Below the pieces are notes generated by a model. The model had not been told where the DNA came from and made no database searches. It was given only the letters and a program-made list of their open reading frames with translations. From a virus, in the IMG/VR virus record IMGVR_UViG_3300024518_001461, positions 1 through 40,154 of that record: a stretch of 40,154 nt of DNA; one strand, written 5' to 3'. Below are positions 1-7,616 of the stretch, one piece after another (the first letter of the stretch is position 1; the number at the start of each line of letters is the position of its first letter). The position numbers were made by a program, and so were the translations under genes.

Positions 1-395
1 TGCATTTCGCAGTAGATTGCGCTAAACAGGTTGAGTATCTGATGAGTGATGATCGCAGTAAAAACGCCTTAGTTGTTTCCCGCGCCTTCGCAGATGGAAG
101 CGCGACAGAAGAAGATCGGGCTGCTGCTTGGGCTGCTGCTTGGGCTGCTTGGGCCGCTGCTGGGGCTGCTGGTGCTGCTGCTTGGGATGCTGCTGGGGCT
201 GCTGCTTGGGCTGCTGGGGATGCTGCCTGGGCTGCTGCTAGGGCTGCTGCTTGGGCTGCTGCTTGGGCTGCTGTTAGGGCTGCTGTTAGGGCTGCTCAAA
301 TTAAATTATTAGAGGTTTATTGTCGTGAAGGCAAGCGTCCAGAGAATAGCGTGGAATTATTAGCTGAATTTATCGAAGAGGAGGATGCGAAATGA
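1..395 (+). CDS. Ala/Trp-repeat phage protein, C-terminal part (gene wraps from 39820)
   Basis: This is the C-terminal part of a 200-residue protein whose start lies at 39820. The reading frame is open from base 3, so the internal ATG at 42 is residue 84 and not the true start. The middle of this part is a low-complexity tract of AAW, AAG, AAR and WDAA units, predicted to form an alanine-rich helix with regularly spaced Trp and Arg. A normal, charged tail follows (residues about 160-200). I recognise the architecture from phage and prophage hypothetical proteins: a short globular N-terminal domain, then WAAA-type repeats. I know no function. The stop overlaps the next ATG (392). Confidence 0.85.
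   Translation, partial: HFAVDCAKQVEYLMSDDRSKNALVVSRAFADGSATEEDRAAAWAAAWAAWAAAGAAGAAAWDAAGAAAWAAGDAAWAAARAAAWAAAWAAVRAAVRAAQIKLLEVYCREGKRPENSVELLAEFIEEEDAK
2..127. repeat. terminal direct repeat, left copy (circle closure)
   Basis: These 126 bases are identical to 40029-40154; base 1 (t) differs from 40028 (g). The gene that begins at 39820 reads in frame across the join and ends at 395. The simplest reading is that the sequence is a circular map, or a circularly permuted terminally redundant phage, cut inside this gene, with the overlap left by assembly. A physical terminal repeat is possible but less likely with a P22-like portal and terminase. Confidence 0.9.
120..297 (+). repeat. GCTGCTKGG-type low-complexity tract
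   Basis: About 178 bases of imperfect units built from GCTGCT and TGGGCT encode the AAW repeats. All three forward frames and one reverse frame stay open here only because the sequence is repetitive. The assembled circle was cut inside this tract, so the copy number could be wrong or could vary between phage particles. Confidence 0.9.
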
Positions 396-628
396 CTGAA
401 AAACAAATAGACGATGGCGGGCAGGCGTTTCCCTGTAATTTCTTTGAAGGTATGAGTTTTAGGGATTATGTGGCGGTTCAAGCATTGCAGGGAATTCTTG
501 CTAGTGAGGAGTGCCAAGAAACCGGCGGACGGCATGATGTTGATTGGGGGGAGCGTAAAGCATGGATTGAGCGTAATTCTAAAATGGCCTATGCTTTGGC
601 AGACGCAATGATCGAGGCTCGCAAATGA
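392..628 (+). CDS. small phage protein with GMSFRDYVAVQAL motif
   Basis: The product is 78 residues. It has the pattern of a widespread phage/prophage hypothetical family: an N-terminal DGGQAFP segment, a central GMSFRDY block (residues about 20-26) and a C-terminal YALADAMIEAR helix. The function of the family is unknown to me. The start at 392 overlaps the previous stop, and GAGGAGGATGCG just upstream supplies a strong ribosome binding site. Its stop overlaps the ATG of the next gene (ATGA), so it is translationally coupled in the small-gene operon. Confidence 0.8.
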   Translation: MTEKQIDDGGQAFPCNFFEGMSFRDYVAVQALQGILASEECQETGGRHDVDWGERKAWIERNSKMAYALADAMIEARK

Positions 629-783
629 GCCGCCTAGCAGAACTCAGCGCCCGTCATGCGAGCTGGCAACAGGTAATTGAGAGAGACTTGCAACCGCACT
701 ACGATGCAGCAGATGTGATTGGTAAGATTTGGATTGAAAGTGTAATATGCGTTATATTGGCGCAAACAAGGGGATTGAAATGA
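625..783 (+). CDS. small hypothetical protein (52 aa)
   Basis: This 52-residue frame fills the gap between its neighbours exactly: its ATG overlaps the stop at 626-628, and its TGA at 781-783 overlaps the next ATG at 780. It begins MSRLAELSARHASWQQV and has an amphipathic N-terminal half and a hydrophobic stretch near residues 32-45. The double ATGA coupling is the main support. I recognise no domain. Confidence 0.55.
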   Translation: MSRLAELSARHASWQQVIERDLQPHYDAADVIGKIWIESVICVILAQTRGLK

Positions 784-983
784 AAACACGAATTAAAGAA
801 TTTGATGGTGGATTTATTCCGGAAGTTAAAAGATTTATGTGCGGCTGGCGTGGCTTAAGCGCCACTTGCGATTATGCATATCGTAATGCGGAAAATCAAG
901 CTGACTATTGCAGGCATGTCACAAAAGAATCCGCACAAAAGACATTAGATAAATACATAGCAATGCAGGATCTGACAAAATGA
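780..983 (+). CDS. hypothetical protein (67 aa)
   Basis: The start at 780 (MKTRIKEFDGGF) is preferred over the in-frame ATG at 747 because AAGGGGA lies just upstream of 780. The product is 67 residues, basic, with several aromatic residues and four cysteines, one in MCGW and one in ATCDYAY. It overlaps the next gene by 4 bases. No known family was recognised. Confidence 0.7.
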   Translation: MKTRIKEFDGGFIPEVKRFMCGWRGLSATCDYAYRNAENQADYCRHVTKESAQKTLDKYIAMQDLTK

Positions 984-1447
984 ACGTAACAGAATTAGAA
1001 AAGAAACACGCCGAACTTGGCGAGGAAATCAAACGATTTAAGGAACAAGGTGAGGGTCATCCTGATGTGTTTACGCCTGTTAATTCAAGCGATCAGATTT
1101 ATTGTATCGATCAAGACATCTGCACGGGAAAATTTACAGCTGGCGGATGTAAAAAAGCTGGCGACCCCGTGAAAAACGTATTCCGTACCGAAGAAGCAGC
1201 ACAAAGCTTTGCTGATGGTCTGAATGTGATTATGGAGCTTAAAGCGTGTAAGGGTGCGCGGAAGTTTATGGCTGGTGAGGAAAATTGGACGATTAGAGTA
1301 GTGGGTGGTGAAGTATCTTTGGAATATTGGAATAGAACCCCAAGCTGTTGCATCTTTGCTTGCTTCGACACACGAGAAAACGCAGAAGCTGCGATTAAGA
1401 AAATAGGTGAAGCGCGGATTGTCGCGGCTGTTGCGGGGTTGGTGTGA
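980..1447 (+). CDS. hypothetical phage protein (155 aa)
   Basis: The product has an N-terminal charged helix (residues 1-25), a central region with VFTPVNSSDQIYCIDQD, and two segments, FRTEEAAQSFAD and FDTRENAEAAIKKI, that look like paired versions of the short FRTEEEAE-type helix common in phage hypothetical proteins. It is cysteine-rich for a phage protein (six). It starts on an ATGA overlap with the gene before and ends on an ATGATG overlap with the gene after. The function is unknown. Confidence 0.7.
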   Translation: MNVTELEKKHAELGEEIKRFKEQGEGHPDVFTPVNSSDQIYCIDQDICTGKFTAGGCKKAGDPVKNVFRTEEAAQSFADGLNVIMELKACKGARKFMAGEENWTIRVVGGEVSLEYWNRTPSCCIFACFDTRENAEAAIKKIGEARIVAAVAGLV

Positions 1448-1626
1448 TGGGTTACATGCGAGAGTTTGTATATGCGGGGGCTACTATTTTATTACTTCTT
1501 GGGATGATTTTAAGTGTGTTAATACTCTTCCATGACTTAAAAGTGCTTCGTGAATGCAGAAGCCAGCACAACGTCTATAAATGCGAGATTATCGCGCAAC
1601 CAGTGGAGAAACAAAATGACGATTAA
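1444..1626 (+). CDS. small single-pass membrane protein (60 aa)
   Basis: Residues about 8-28 (YAGATILLLLGMILSVLILF) form one clear hydrophobic helix, followed by a charged cytoplasmic or periplasmic tail with two cysteines. There is no lipobox. Its position among accessory genes gives no functional clue; small membrane proteins here could act in superinfection exclusion, but that is a guess. The start overlaps the previous stop. Confidence 0.6.
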   Translation: MMGYMREFVYAGATILLLLGMILSVLILFHDLKVLRECRSQHNVYKCEIIAQPVEKQNDD

Positions 1627-1978
1627 AGAAAAGAAGTTCTTAAAGCTAATCGCTGCCGGACGTAATTACAAAGAAATTGCTGAGCTATTGGGTATGCACC
1701 GAAATACGGTTTCAAAGTGGCGCATTAAGATGCGGAAGAAAGAAAACCTTATTGAATCTGCAATGATCGAGAGTAAGCATATACCAAAGCCAGAATTCGA
1801 AGAGAATACTGATCCTATATGGAAGCGCTGTATTGATGAAAACTCCGCTTTTGGTAAGGCTCACAGTAAGCTGATGTATGAAGGCCGATTAAAACATCAT
1901 AAGAAGCACGGCTATATGGTTGATGGTAAGCCAGTTCCGGTTTTTAAATTAATTGAGCTTGCGGGCGTTGCGGTATGA
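1616..1978 (+). CDS. helix-turn-helix protein, possible transcription regulator
   Basis: The start at 1616 (MTIKEKKF) is preceded by GGAG, 7 bases upstream; the longer in-frame ATG at 1550 lies inside the previous gene. Residues about 7-36 (FLKLIAAGRNYKEIAELLGM then HRNTVSKW) read as a helix-turn-helix of the LuxR/sigma-region-4 or resolvase type. The remaining 80 residues are basic and unassigned. Sitting just before a promoter and upstream of the terminase, it is a candidate late-gene activator, but this is inferred from position only. Confidence 0.7.
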   Translation: MTIKEKKFLKLIAAGRNYKEIAELLGMHRNTVSKWRIKMRKKENLIESAMIESKHIPKPEFEENTDPIWKRCIDENSAFGKAHSKLMYEGRLKHHKKHGYMVDGKPVPVFKLIELAGVAV

Positions 1979-1991
1979 GTGTAAATAGCTG

Positions 1992-2019
1992 TTGACATTA
2001 GCTGTAAATCCGCTAGATT
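1992..2019 (+). promoter_or_regulatory. sigma-70-like promoter
   Basis: A consensus -35 (TTGACA, 1992-1997), a 16-base spacer and TAGATT (2014-2019) lie in the gap between the HTH gene and the gene at 2072. The direct repeat AGCTGT...AGCTGT (from 1987 and 2000) flanks the -35 and could be an operator. This would start a second rightward unit that runs into the terminase genes. Confidence 0.55.
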
Positions 2020-2071
2020 ACACACATAGGGCGAGGCAATAAAGCCAAGCCGCAGATTAGAAAGAACTGAT

Positions 2072-2260
2072 ATGGAAAAAGCAAAATACACAATTAAAAA
2101 AGTACCTAACAAAACTGGCAAGCGAATGATGTTTGTGCCGCTTGTCAATGGTAAACGCTTAAGTTCAACTCTATTCGCCCGTAAGTATGATGCTAAAAAT
2201 TTATTAAATTGGGCTATTCGCCATCACGGGCACGAAAAGCTAGCGGAGTTGGCAGTGTAA
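2072..2260 (+). CDS. small basic hypothetical protein (62 aa)
   Basis: The product is 62 residues and strongly basic (MEKAKYTIKKVPNKTGKRMM), ending with a helix containing NWAIRHHGHEKLAELAV. It is the first gene after the promoter at 1992-2019. The stop overlaps the next ATG (TAATG). No family was recognised; the high charge suggests nucleic-acid binding only weakly. Confidence 0.65.
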   Translation: MEKAKYTIKKVPNKTGKRMMFVPLVNGKRLSSTLFARKYDAKNLLNWAIRHHGHEKLAELAV

Positions 2261-2442
2261 TGGAGATAGGAAAGACTTATCGCCACAAGCTAACAGGCCA
2301 AGAAATGAAACTTGTTAAATATCGCGGTGATGAGGTTGGAACTTTTGAGGTAGAGCTTTATGAGTACAAGCAATGGGGAAAAGTAAAAACCCATAACATC
2401 GCTATTTGTAGGATTTCTAATTTACAGGAGCTAGACGCATAA
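2260..2442 (+). CDS. small hypothetical protein (60 aa)
   Basis: The start at 2260 overlaps the previous stop (TAATG); the in-frame ATG at 2209 lies inside the upstream gene and is rejected. The sequence MEIGKTYRHKLTGQEMKLVKY followed by alternating beta-strand-like segments resembles a small SH3-like/beta-barrel phage protein, but I cannot name a family. Confidence 0.65.
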   Translation: MEIGKTYRHKLTGQEMKLVKYRGDEVGTFEVELYEYKQWGKVKTHNIAICRISNLQELDA

Positions 2443-2630
2443 TGAACTGGCAAGATAAAACCACAGAGCTATTTGGGGAGGCGCGGACATCCGCACTTGC
2501 CCGTTTAGTGGGTGTAAGTCGTAAAACCGCAAGGCAGTGGATTAATGATCAACGTGACGTGCCGCAAAATGTGATTGATGACGTTGATGCTACTTACGAA
2601 ATCTGGCGGGGTGATTATGTATTACGATGA
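2442..2630 (+). CDS. Cro-like helix-turn-helix protein (62 aa)
   Basis: Residues about 14-36 (ARTSALARLVGVSRKTARQW) form a classical helix-turn-helix with the recognition helix RKTARQW, and the following INDQRDVPQNV matches the loop and helix after it in Cro/CI-type proteins. The size (62 aa) suits a Cro-like DNA-binding protein. It overlaps the preceding stop by one base. It could repress the promoter at 1992 or early promoters; its target is not shown by the sequence. Confidence 0.7.
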   Translation: MNWQDKTTELFGEARTSALARLVGVSRKTARQWINDQRDVPQNVIDDVDATYEIWRGDYVLR

Positions 2631-2979
2631 TCCGCTGGCTGCGGCTTATATGGCGCGAGAGTTCGGGGTTGAGTATTATACATACCCAGATGGGAGTGAT
2701 AAAGATGATCCTATAAATTGCGATGAGTTTAAAGATCATGGTGTTTGTTTATCGGACAACTCAACCTTCTACATACACCCTGACAGCCTTCATATCTTTA
2801 ATCCGCGGAGGGGTGATTTGGTTTATTACCATCCGATAGATTTGCATGAACTATGGTGTTGGAGCGAATGGGAGCCTTCGGATATTCACAAATCATTTTC
2901 AGATATTGGCGATATAATCCAGCGCAATGACAAGCCATTCTTTATGCCGCTAGAGTCGCTTGACGTGGTTGCGGTTTAG
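2617..2979 (+). CDS. hypothetical acidic protein (120 aa)
   Basis: The start at 2617 (MYYDDPLAAAYMAREFG) follows a purine-rich GGCGGGGTG; GTG at 2611 is an alternative. The product is acidic and rich in Tyr, Trp, Asp and His, with YYTYPDGSDKDDP and ELWCWSEWEPSD. The composition is like phage proteins that mimic nucleic acid or bind metal, but no motif supports a function. It overlaps the upstream HTH gene by 14 bases. Confidence 0.65.
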   Translation: MYYDDPLAAAYMAREFGVEYYTYPDGSDKDDPINCDEFKDHGVCLSDNSTFYIHPDSLHIFNPRRGDLVYYHPIDLHELWCWSEWEPSDIHKSFSDIGDIIQRNDKPFFMPLESLDVVAV

Positions 2980-2994
2980 CGGTAGGATATATCT

Positions 2995-3387
2995 ATGAAT
3001 GAAATAGACAATCAAATAATCAAAGCAGCGGAAGCTTCCGGGTGTGATGTGGTGGTTGATGATAATTCAATCCTGATTAAATCACTGGATGGTATGCTGG
3101 TAGCGCTTCCGATAGGCTCGGAAAGTTTAGCTAAATCATTAAAGTCGTTATCATCGTTTGGTATTTATCTACAGAAGTGGGTTGAATACACGCAAGCGCT
3201 TAAAGCTAAGAAGCCAGTAGAAGCGCCAGCCGTAGAACTGCCATTGGCGAAAGAGTATTCACTTAAAGCCACAAGTGACAAGATGACTTGGTTTGATGTT
3301 GTGGACGCTGATGGCAATATTCAGAATGAGAAGCGCTTGCGTAAGGCAGAGGCTGCTGAATTAATGGCTGAAATGACGAATGGCTAA
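2995..3387 (+). CDS. hypothetical protein preceding terminase (130 aa)
   Basis: The product is 130 residues: an N-terminal alpha/beta part (residues 1-65), a Lys/Pro/Val linker (KKPVEAPAVELP, about 72-83) and a C-terminal basic helix. It overlaps the terminase small subunit start by 8 bases, so the two are co-translated. I recognise no family; a packaging accessory role is only suggested by position. Confidence 0.65.
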   Translation: MNEIDNQIIKAAEASGCDVVVDDNSILIKSLDGMLVALPIGSESLAKSLKSLSSFGIYLQKWVEYTQALKAKKPVEAPAVELPLAKEYSLKATSDKMTWFDVVDADGNIQNEKRLRKAEAAELMAEMTNG

Positions 3388-3796
3388 ACTCACAGGAAAG
3401 CAAGAGATGTTCGTTAAGGAATACTTAATTGACCTCAACGCAACACAGGCTGCAATCCGCGCGGGCTATAGTAAACACACTGCACATGCTATAGGTCAAG
3501 AAAACCTTAGCAAACCTATAATTGCAGAAGCGCTTAAAAAAGCACAAGAAAAACGCAATGAGCGATTAGATATTGATGCCGATTGGGTGCTACGTGAAGC
3601 GGTTGATGCTGTTAATATTTTCAAGAAATCCGAGAGCCCTGCTTTAGTCTCAGCCGTTACGTTGGTGGGCAAGTTAAGCCAAGTTGACGCCTTCGCTGCT
3701 GATAAGGTCAACCACAGTGGGAATATTGGCAACGTGCCGCCCATAGACTTAAGCGCCGCAAAGGCTATTGACGATCAAGCTGAATCCGAATATTGA
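3380..3796 (+). CDS. terS: terminase small subunit
   Basis: The N-terminus (LTGKQEMFVKEYLIDLNATQ) is the signature of the Terminase_2 family, with a DNA-recognition HTH around residues 18-45 (ATQAAIRAGYSKHTAHAIGQ). The rest is helical and would form the oligomerisation core. In this family the protein forms a ring that recognises the packaging site and loads the large subunit. The length of 138 residues is normal. The reading frame overlaps the large subunit start by 29 bases, a typical coupling. Confidence 0.93.
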   Translation: MAKLTGKQEMFVKEYLIDLNATQAAIRAGYSKHTAHAIGQENLSKPIIAEALKKAQEKRNERLDIDADWVLREAVDAVNIFKKSESPALVSAVTLVGKLSQVDAFAADKVNHSGNIGNVPPIDLSAAKAIDDQAESEY

Positions 3797-5195
3797 GGCA
3801 ATCCACCGTTTGCAGGTGATACGCCATAAGTGTGAGCGGGATCTAGTATTCTTTGCGCGGTATTTCTTTAAAGAGCTTAAGGCTGAGAAGTTCATAGTCT
3901 CAGATCATCATTACGACATTGCTGATGCGTTACAGGATATTGAGCAAGGCGGAAACCTGCTTATCAATATGCCGCCTCGCTATGGAAAGACAGAGGTTGC
4001 GGTGGTTATGTGGATAGCTAGGGCTATTGCATTAAACCCATCGGCTAAGTTTATCCACCTATCGTATAGCGCAGAGCTAGCATTAGAGAATAGCTCAAAG
4101 GTTCGTGAGATTGTAAAGTCTGATAAATTTCAACAGTTATGGCCTATTGGGATTAAGTCGGATAGCGATAGTAAGGCGAAATGGTACACCGATCAGGGGG
4201 GCGGGCTTTACGCTACGCAGGCGGGTGGTGCAATTACTGGTTTTGGCGCTGGTAGTACAAACGACTCTGATGGTTTTAACGGTGCAATAATCATTGATGA
4301 CCCGCTAAAACCTGATGACGCCCGCAGTGATCTTGAGCGGACGAAGGTTAACGAGCGCTTGAATAACACCATCAAGTCCCGCCGCAACAGCCGCAAAACC
4401 CCTATCGTGATTATTATGCAGCGCTTGCATGAGGATGACATGAGCGGTTACGTGTTGGGCGGTGGTTTGGGTGAGCCTATCAAACATCTATGCCTATCAG
4501 CCCGCACTGATGATGGCACAGCTCTATGGGCGCATAAGCACACGGTTGCTGAGCTTAACCAAATGGAAGCGGCGGATCGTAATGTGTTCTGGTCGCAGTA
4601 TATGCAGAAACCAACTCCACAAGACGGTGATGTGTTCCGGCTCTCATGGTTCCCGCGCTATAGCGTTATCCCTGACTACAAGATGCGAACGGTTCATTCA
4701 TGGGACACAGCGTACAAGGCCGCGCAGCATAACGACCCTAGCGCTTGCACTATATGGCGTGTTCGTGATGATACTAATGAGGCTTATCTGATGCACGCTA
4801 TCAATGAGCGCATGGATTACCCAACATTGAAGAAAAAAGTTATTGAGATGGCTGGGCGTTATCCGCCTGATGCTGTATTGATTGAGGATAAGGCAAGCGG
4901 GCAGTCTCTCATTCAGGAGCTTAAGACTCACACGCGGTTGCCAGTCATAGCACGTAAAGCGCTAGCCGATAAAGAAACCCGCGCCCGCACCGCTGCTGGC
5001 ACTATTGAGGCGGGGCGAGCGTTGCTCCCGACCAATGCGCCGTGGCTTAGTGAGTTTGAGCGGCAGCTAACGCTATTCCCTAACGCCAAGCACGATGATA
5101 TGGTTGATAGCCTTTCACAATTCATAAACTGGTGGCGAAGTAAAGACAGTGATGATACTTATGCGGCTTTACTAAAAGAAACTTATGGGCTATAG
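3768..5195 (+). CDS. terL: terminase large subunit
   Basis: This is the packaging motor ATPase and headful nuclease. Walker A is PPRYGKTE at residues about 69-76 and Walker B is AIIIDDP at about 173-179. The RNase H-like nuclease domain follows, with likely catalytic acids D313 (SWDTA), E373 (LIEDKASG) and D443/D444 (KHDDMVDSL). The 475-residue length matches Terminase_6-type large subunits. The start is taken as TTG at 3768, overlapping the small subunit gene, because no closer ATG keeps the N-terminal domain; the exact start is uncertain. Confidence 0.95.
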   Translation: MTIKLNPNIEAIHRLQVIRHKCERDLVFFARYFFKELKAEKFIVSDHHYDIADALQDIEQGGNLLINMPPRYGKTEVAVVMWIARAIALNPSAKFIHLSYSAELALENSSKVREIVKSDKFQQLWPIGIKSDSDSKAKWYTDQGGGLYATQAGGAITGFGAGSTNDSDGFNGAIIIDDPLKPDDARSDLERTKVNERLNNTIKSRRNSRKTPIVIIMQRLHEDDMSGYVLGGGLGEPIKHLCLSARTDDGTALWAHKHTVAELNQMEAADRNVFWSQYMQKPTPQDGDVFRLSWFPRYSVIPDYKMRTVHSWDTAYKAAQHNDPSACTIWRVRDDTNEAYLMHAINERMDYPTLKKKVIEMAGRYPPDAVLIEDKASGQSLIQELKTHTRLPVIARKALADKETRARTAAGTIEAGRALLPTNAPWLSEFERQLTLFPNAKHDDMVDSLSQFINWWRSKDSDDTYAALLKETYGL

Positions 5196-5226
5196 TGATG
5201 AAAATAATATAATTCTGGGGAATAAC

Positions 5227-5475
5227 ATGACCGATGAAACTTTTCATAAGCCTTTGGACGCACCGCTTGAAACTCCTGTTGAACCTATTGTCGAAGCGGT
5301 TACGCCTAAAAAGCGTACTCGTAAGGCTAAAGTTGAAACTGTAGAGGTTAAAGCCCCTGAAGTTAAGCCCGTCATTTGCCACACTTCCACAGGTGGTCGT
5401 GCATGGTATCCATCCGATGTGGCGGCTGACTTGCTTGAGCAAGGTTTAGTTACTCGTATTGAGCTGACTGACTAG
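5227..5475 (+). CDS. hypothetical protein between terminase and portal (82 aa)
   Basis: The start at 5227 follows GGGG, 7 bases upstream; the in-frame ATG at 5185 lies inside the terminase gene. Residues 1-45 are an extended Pro/Glu/Lys-rich segment with a basic patch (KKRTRKAK). The C-terminus (GRAWYPSDVAADLLEQGLVTRIEL) looks like a compact domain of the small head-associated proteins encoded near phage portals. The stop overlaps the portal GTG by one base. The function is not known. Confidence 0.65.
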   Translation: MTDETFHKPLDAPLETPVEPIVEAVTPKKRTRKAKVETVEVKAPEVKPVICHTSTGGRAWYPSDVAADLLEQGLVTRIELTD

Positions 5476-7601
5476 TGAAATCTGATTCCCAGATCCTAAG
5501 TGATTACGCTAAGAACGTAGGGCGGTTTCTTGAATCGTCACACCAATGGCGTAGGGAGTCGGCTCTCATGTATGCGGTTCGTGATTCGCGCCCCCTTGTG
5601 GATGGCGCTGTTTCTGGTGGTCACGCTTATAGCTTAGATGATGGATCAGCACACTCCCGCGGGTTAGGTAGTAAATCTAGCAACCCCGCTGTGTTAATGG
5701 TTGCCAATATTGCCGCGCCTTATGTCCGCGCCGCTGTTGGTATGATGACTAAAGGCCGCAAGAATTTTGAGGCATATTCGACAGATCGCCAATTCGGTGT
5801 AGAAGCTGATGTGATGGGTGACACAATGCAGTGGGCAACCACTGTTAGCCGCTTTGATGCAAAGATGGCTTTGTGTGTTGATGACGCTATGACTCGTGGC
5901 GTTGGCGCTACTGTTAGTTATTTAGACTTTACGCATGAGCAATATGCGGGCGGCTTGCCTGTTGTTCAAAAGAAGCATCACGTGTTCTTTGATCGTGGCG
6001 GGCGGGATGATTTAAGCTCGTCCAATATGGGCTGGTGCGGTTATGCTGATCCTATTTACCGCGATGACTTGGATGATTATATCGAAAGCAAAGGCGGCTA
6101 TAAAAGCAAAGATGCAGGCGGCGTAAGTTTCCGCGAACAGTTCCTGCAATACTCACAAACAGAGGATGAGCAATATGTCGATTTCCTTTACCATTACTTC
6201 TGGCGTGAATGGACTACGGTTTATGATCTTGAGAATCCGTTCGTTACTCGCAAAGAAGAGCTAGCACAGGCGTCCGGTCAAAATGCAGCAGCATGGAACC
6301 TGCTAGGCGCGTTCGCTAAAAAGCATCACATTGATTTAGAGCGCAGCAAGGTTATCACATTAGATAAGGCCGCTCATAAAGACTTCCGTGATATGGTTGA
6401 TAACTTTGAGTATCTAACTGGCTTGCGTATTGAGGGTTTAAAATCTAATTCACGCCGTGCACGTTGCTACTACCGCGCACAAATCGCAGATGGCCGTATC
6501 TTAGAGAAAAGCCTCTCCTACACACGCGACTGCCACCCTATGAATATCATGACGGCCTATTATGATCGTCAATCTGGCAGCTACTACGGCCTCATGCGTT
6601 CCGCTGCTTATATACAAGAAGAGCTTAATAAGGGTGTAAGCAACCTATCGACCTATGCAGATCGTTCTGCCACTGGTGGTAACATTGCGCTTACTAATGT
6701 TGGTACTGAGATGAAAGATGTCATCCAGAATATTATGAAGAAAGAGCAAGCGTTCCCTATGCCTGATGGCGCGGGTGTTGTTCCGCTTCAATCTGGTGAC
6801 GCTTCCGCCTCTATGACTGGTATCGTCAATCTCATGGTTGAGTTAATGCCTATGGTGTTGGGTGTTCCTAAAGAAATCCTCGGTATGATGAATAACGACA
6901 CGCCCGCCGCTAGCTTATTCCGCCAAGCAATCCAGCAAATGCAGATAAGCCTATCGCACGTGATGAACAACATTGCGGATTATGTTTACGATCAAGGGTG
7001 TATCTTTAGAGATATGACTTTCGAGATGGCACAAAACGCTGATATGATGGTTCTGCAAAAGATCAGCCCCGCTTATGGCGAAGAGCCAAACATTCTGCTT
7101 TCAATGGATAACCTCGCCCGCAACTATGCAATCCATATTGTTGAGCAAGATAAATCCGATGATGATCGTCAAGATGAGTTCATGCGTATGGTTGAATATG
7201 CTCAAATGTTGCCAGAAGCGCAGCGTATTGCAATCTTGCCTGAGTTATTGGAGCTTTCTAGTTTTGACGCAGAAGTTAAGCAAAAAATTACCGAACGTGC
7301 AGACGCTGCTATGCAGCCGCCACCACCTAACCCAGAAGCGCAAGCAATGGAACGTGAGATGCAAACTGCCAACATCCGATTAATGAACGCACAGGCCGCG
7401 CAATTAGAGGGTGAGGCCGCTGTATCGCAGCAAATCGCCCCTACGCGCATTGAATCATCATTAAGCGAAATCCGCAAGCGTGATGCTGAAACTGAGCGCA
7501 CGAAGGCAGAAGTATCTGAAACCCGCGCAGATACACAGCGCTCTCTTGCACTGGCTACTAAGGCCGAGGCAGAGACTGCTGTAAAATTGGCGGGCGTTTA
7601 A
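5475..7601 (+). CDS. portal protein, P22 gp1-like
   Basis: The position directly after the terminase, the size (708 residues; P22 portal 725) and the order of features fit a podoviral portal ring. There is a large alpha/beta core, a helical segment near residue 475 (PAASLFRQAIQQMQISLSHVMNN region) like the tunnel-loop/stem helix, and a long C-terminal helix rich in Ala, Gln and Glu (about residues 610-705) like the P22 barrel. It starts with GTG coupled to the preceding TAG. It forms the dodecameric DNA gate and contacts terminase and adaptor. Confidence 0.88.
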   Translation: MKSDSQILSDYAKNVGRFLESSHQWRRESALMYAVRDSRPLVDGAVSGGHAYSLDDGSAHSRGLGSKSSNPAVLMVANIAAPYVRAAVGMMTKGRKNFEAYSTDRQFGVEADVMGDTMQWATTVSRFDAKMALCVDDAMTRGVGATVSYLDFTHEQYAGGLPVVQKKHHVFFDRGGRDDLSSSNMGWCGYADPIYRDDLDDYIESKGGYKSKDAGGVSFREQFLQYSQTEDEQYVDFLYHYFWREWTTVYDLENPFVTRKEELAQASGQNAAAWNLLGAFAKKHHIDLERSKVITLDKAAHKDFRDMVDNFEYLTGLRIEGLKSNSRRARCYYRAQIADGRILEKSLSYTRDCHPMNIMTAYYDRQSGSYYGLMRSAAYIQEELNKGVSNLSTYADRSATGGNIALTNVGTEMKDVIQNIMKKEQAFPMPDGAGVVPLQSGDASASMTGIVNLMVELMPMVLGVPKEILGMMNNDTPAASLFRQAIQQMQISLSHVMNNIADYVYDQGCIFRDMTFEMAQNADMMVLQKISPAYGEEPNILLSMDNLARNYAIHIVEQDKSDDDRQDEFMRMVEYAQMLPEAQRIAILPELLELSSFDAEVKQKITERADAAMQPPPPNPEAQAMEREMQTANIRLMNAQAAQLEGEAAVSQQIAPTRIESSLSEIRKRDAETERTKAEVSETRADTQRSLALATKAEAETAVKLAGV

Positions 7602-7616
7602 CAGTAGGAAACTATA

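Noticed and set aside
2-127. True short terminal repeat of a T7-like linear genome
   Set aside because: The repeat falls inside a gene with normal coding on both sides and there is no RNA or DNA polymerase of T7 type; a circular assembly overlap is simpler.
120-297. Possible CRISPR or iteron array
   Set aside because: The repeats are short, imperfect, without spacers, and read as a coding low-complexity tract.
73-312. Leu/Gly-rich forward frame and the Ser/Pro-rich reverse frame (69-299) over the repeat
   Set aside because: They are open only because the GCTGCT repeat lacks stops in most frames; the Ala/Trp frame continues into normal protein on both sides and is coupled to its neighbours.
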